A DNA stretch of 64,000 bases from positions 3,842,501-3,906,500 of the forward strand of contig JAJKFL010000007.1 in the NCBI GenBank assembly GCA_021186555.1, given 5' to 3'. Each line of letters opens with the position of its first letter. The stretch's first letter is position 1. This stretch comes from Reticulitermes speratus. Lineage: Eukaryota > Arthropoda > Insecta > Blattodea > Rhinotermitidae. The notes under the pieces were generated by a model. It saw only the letters and a list, made by a program, of their open reading frames with translations. It did no database searches and was not told the DNA's origin. A program made the translations under genes and the position numbers. Positions 62,795-64,000 of this stretch are shown here, in pieces.

Positions 62795-63400
62795 TATATG
62801 GTGTCAGACGTCTTAGCCCAGAAGTTCAGATTATGAGCTTTAACCGCCGTGATACCAATGACAATTTATGTTTACTAGCTACCGTGTTGCAGGTAATTTC
62901 TAAAATTAATATCGCTGATTATGCTAAGGTATTTCATCCGCCTTGAAAGTTCTCCCAAATCACCTGTTATTACTTTCGATAACGAGAATTCACAGTCACT
63001 AACACGGCACTCTCTAACATTTTGACAAAGTTTTATTCGCAGATTCTTTAATACTTTTCAAGTTCCGTCTATAACGAAAGGGCACAAAATTACAACACAA
63101 ACACGCATGCACCGAAGATTGACTGCCAAACGTCGGACGCAGACCAAGGGCGAGTTACACAGATGAAGAGTTATACACTAACATCACAGTATTTCGCACA
63201 CAATGGGTGCCTATGGACTTTTTCCAAGATGGAGCTGTTAATAGCTCTTTTTTAAAGAAATATCCTTCAGGCTATGTTTATGTCATGCTGGACTTAGGCT
63301 GTCAAGCAGCACACCTATCAGACTCTCCGTGTTCTTCAATTTAAACAACCTCAATTTTTACGACCTATAGCTTTATGTTAGCTTTGCACTATTTTTTGTG
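62795..63400. other. Intergenic, no gene
   Basis: Nothing supported. Confidence 0.5.
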
Positions 63401-63404
63401 GCGT

Positions 63405-63635
63405 CACGGTACAAATGGGGCCTATGCCGCCTCGTTTTTTAGGTTTCCAGATCACACACGATTGGACAAACACAAAAAGTAGGACTCCTCTGAAGAAGTG
63501 ATCAGCTCTTCACAGAGGGAGTTACCTACACAACAAACACCACAGACAGACATCCATGCCCTCAACGAGATTTGAACCTGCGATTCCAGAAATAAAGCGG
63601 CTGCAGACCTACACATTAGACCAGAGGGCTACCTT
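63405..63635 (-). mobile_element. Old SINE-B copy
   Basis: GGACTCCTCTGAAGAAGTGA, ACATCCATGCCCTCAACGAG and TTTGAACCTGCGATTCCAG are the complements of SINE-B body and B box, with many changes. Confidence 0.7.
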
Positions 63636-63704
63636 CAGCACTAGAGTATAGGAAATGTTTATGGGTGGGTCTGGATAGTTTTTGACACAATAGTAAGGAC
63701 TTTA

Positions 63705-63860
63705 AACAACTCCATGGTGCACAGTCCTTCTTGAGAACCCATTAGCCGTTCAGGAAGTCAGAAAATTCTCTGTATTTTATGGGAACAGAAATTTGTTTAC
63801 TGTATTCATGATATCCCGCCAGTGGTCCTTATCTTGTTAAAAGTGAAGATATCCCTGTGC
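63705..63860 (-). mobile_element. Endonuclease-RT LINE 3' fragment
   Basis: ACTCCATGGTGCACAGTCCT, TTGAGAACCCATTAGC and GTGGTCCTTATCTTG match the tail at 14925 and 32240. Confidence 0.6.
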
Positions 63861-64000
63861 ACGCCATGGAAAGCATATGGGGAGTGGAGTTCTATCTCCA
63901 TTCATTCTTAGGCTGGGCACTGGTGAAGGTAAGCGGTCAGAGTGAGAAACCGACCGCTTCACTCCCAGAAAAATATCTCCGGTATCCCCTAAATAGGAGC
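63861..64000 (-). mobile_element. SINE-E 3' part
   Basis: GGAGTGGAGTTCTATCTCCA, TTCATTCTTAGGCTGGGCAC and GGTAAGCGGTCAG resemble the body of the SINE-E at 27616. The head would lie beyond the window. Confidence 0.55.

Overview
This is a stretch of a large, repeat-rich animal genome, almost certainly an insect. The evidence is two spliced genes with long introns, both recognisable by protein similarity, set among many decayed transposons, LINE tails and several tRNA-derived SINE families. One gene is an arthropod-type fuseless gene. The repeat style (Jockey and endonuclease-RT LINE tails, tRNA-headed SINEs, mariner/Tigger relics) fits a hemimetabolous insect such as a cockroach or termite, but the species cannot be fixed from the sequence alone.

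Left third (about 1-22,048, minus strand): the 5' half of a Rab3 GTPase-activating protein non-catalytic subunit gene (RAB3GAP2). Twelve coding exons can be placed with GT-AG sites and matching phases, from the ATG at 22,048 to a donor at 901. They encode about 642 residues, near half of the usual protein, and the gene runs off the left edge. Exon 10 carries one extra base as read here. The introns hold a Tigger element, a mariner relic, several MITEs and a small pogo-like transposon whose only ORF is a DNA-binding domain joined to an acidic tail.

Middle (about 22,050-31,084): no host gene recognised. It holds a Jockey-type LINE 3' end, a possible hAT element with another MITE and a hammerhead-ribozyme-like motif inside, a 26-bp minisatellite of 11 copies, and SINEs.

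31,085-46,165 (plus strand): a fuseless gene for a multi-pass membrane protein (in Drosophila a presynaptic protein that helps place calcium channels). Two homologous first coding exons (31,085 and 33,367) end in phase-0 donors at the same point and can each splice to the same four downstream exons, giving two predicted proteins of 507 and 491 residues with different first halves. A 51-bp minisatellite of about 18 copies abuts exon 4 and repeats that exon's 3' splice site in every unit.

Right third (46,166-64,000): intergenic. It holds minisatellites, full and nested SINEs, mariner-family transposase fragments, inverted-repeat elements with hammerhead-like cores, LINE tails and a few unrecognised ORFs.

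Most interesting: the two-promoter-like fuseless layout, the splice-acceptor minisatellite, the recurrent hammerhead-like CTGATGA/GAAA motif (including inside foldback elements), and the transposon-encoded DNA-binding-only ORF. All family assignments come from reading the sequence by eye; no database search was run.
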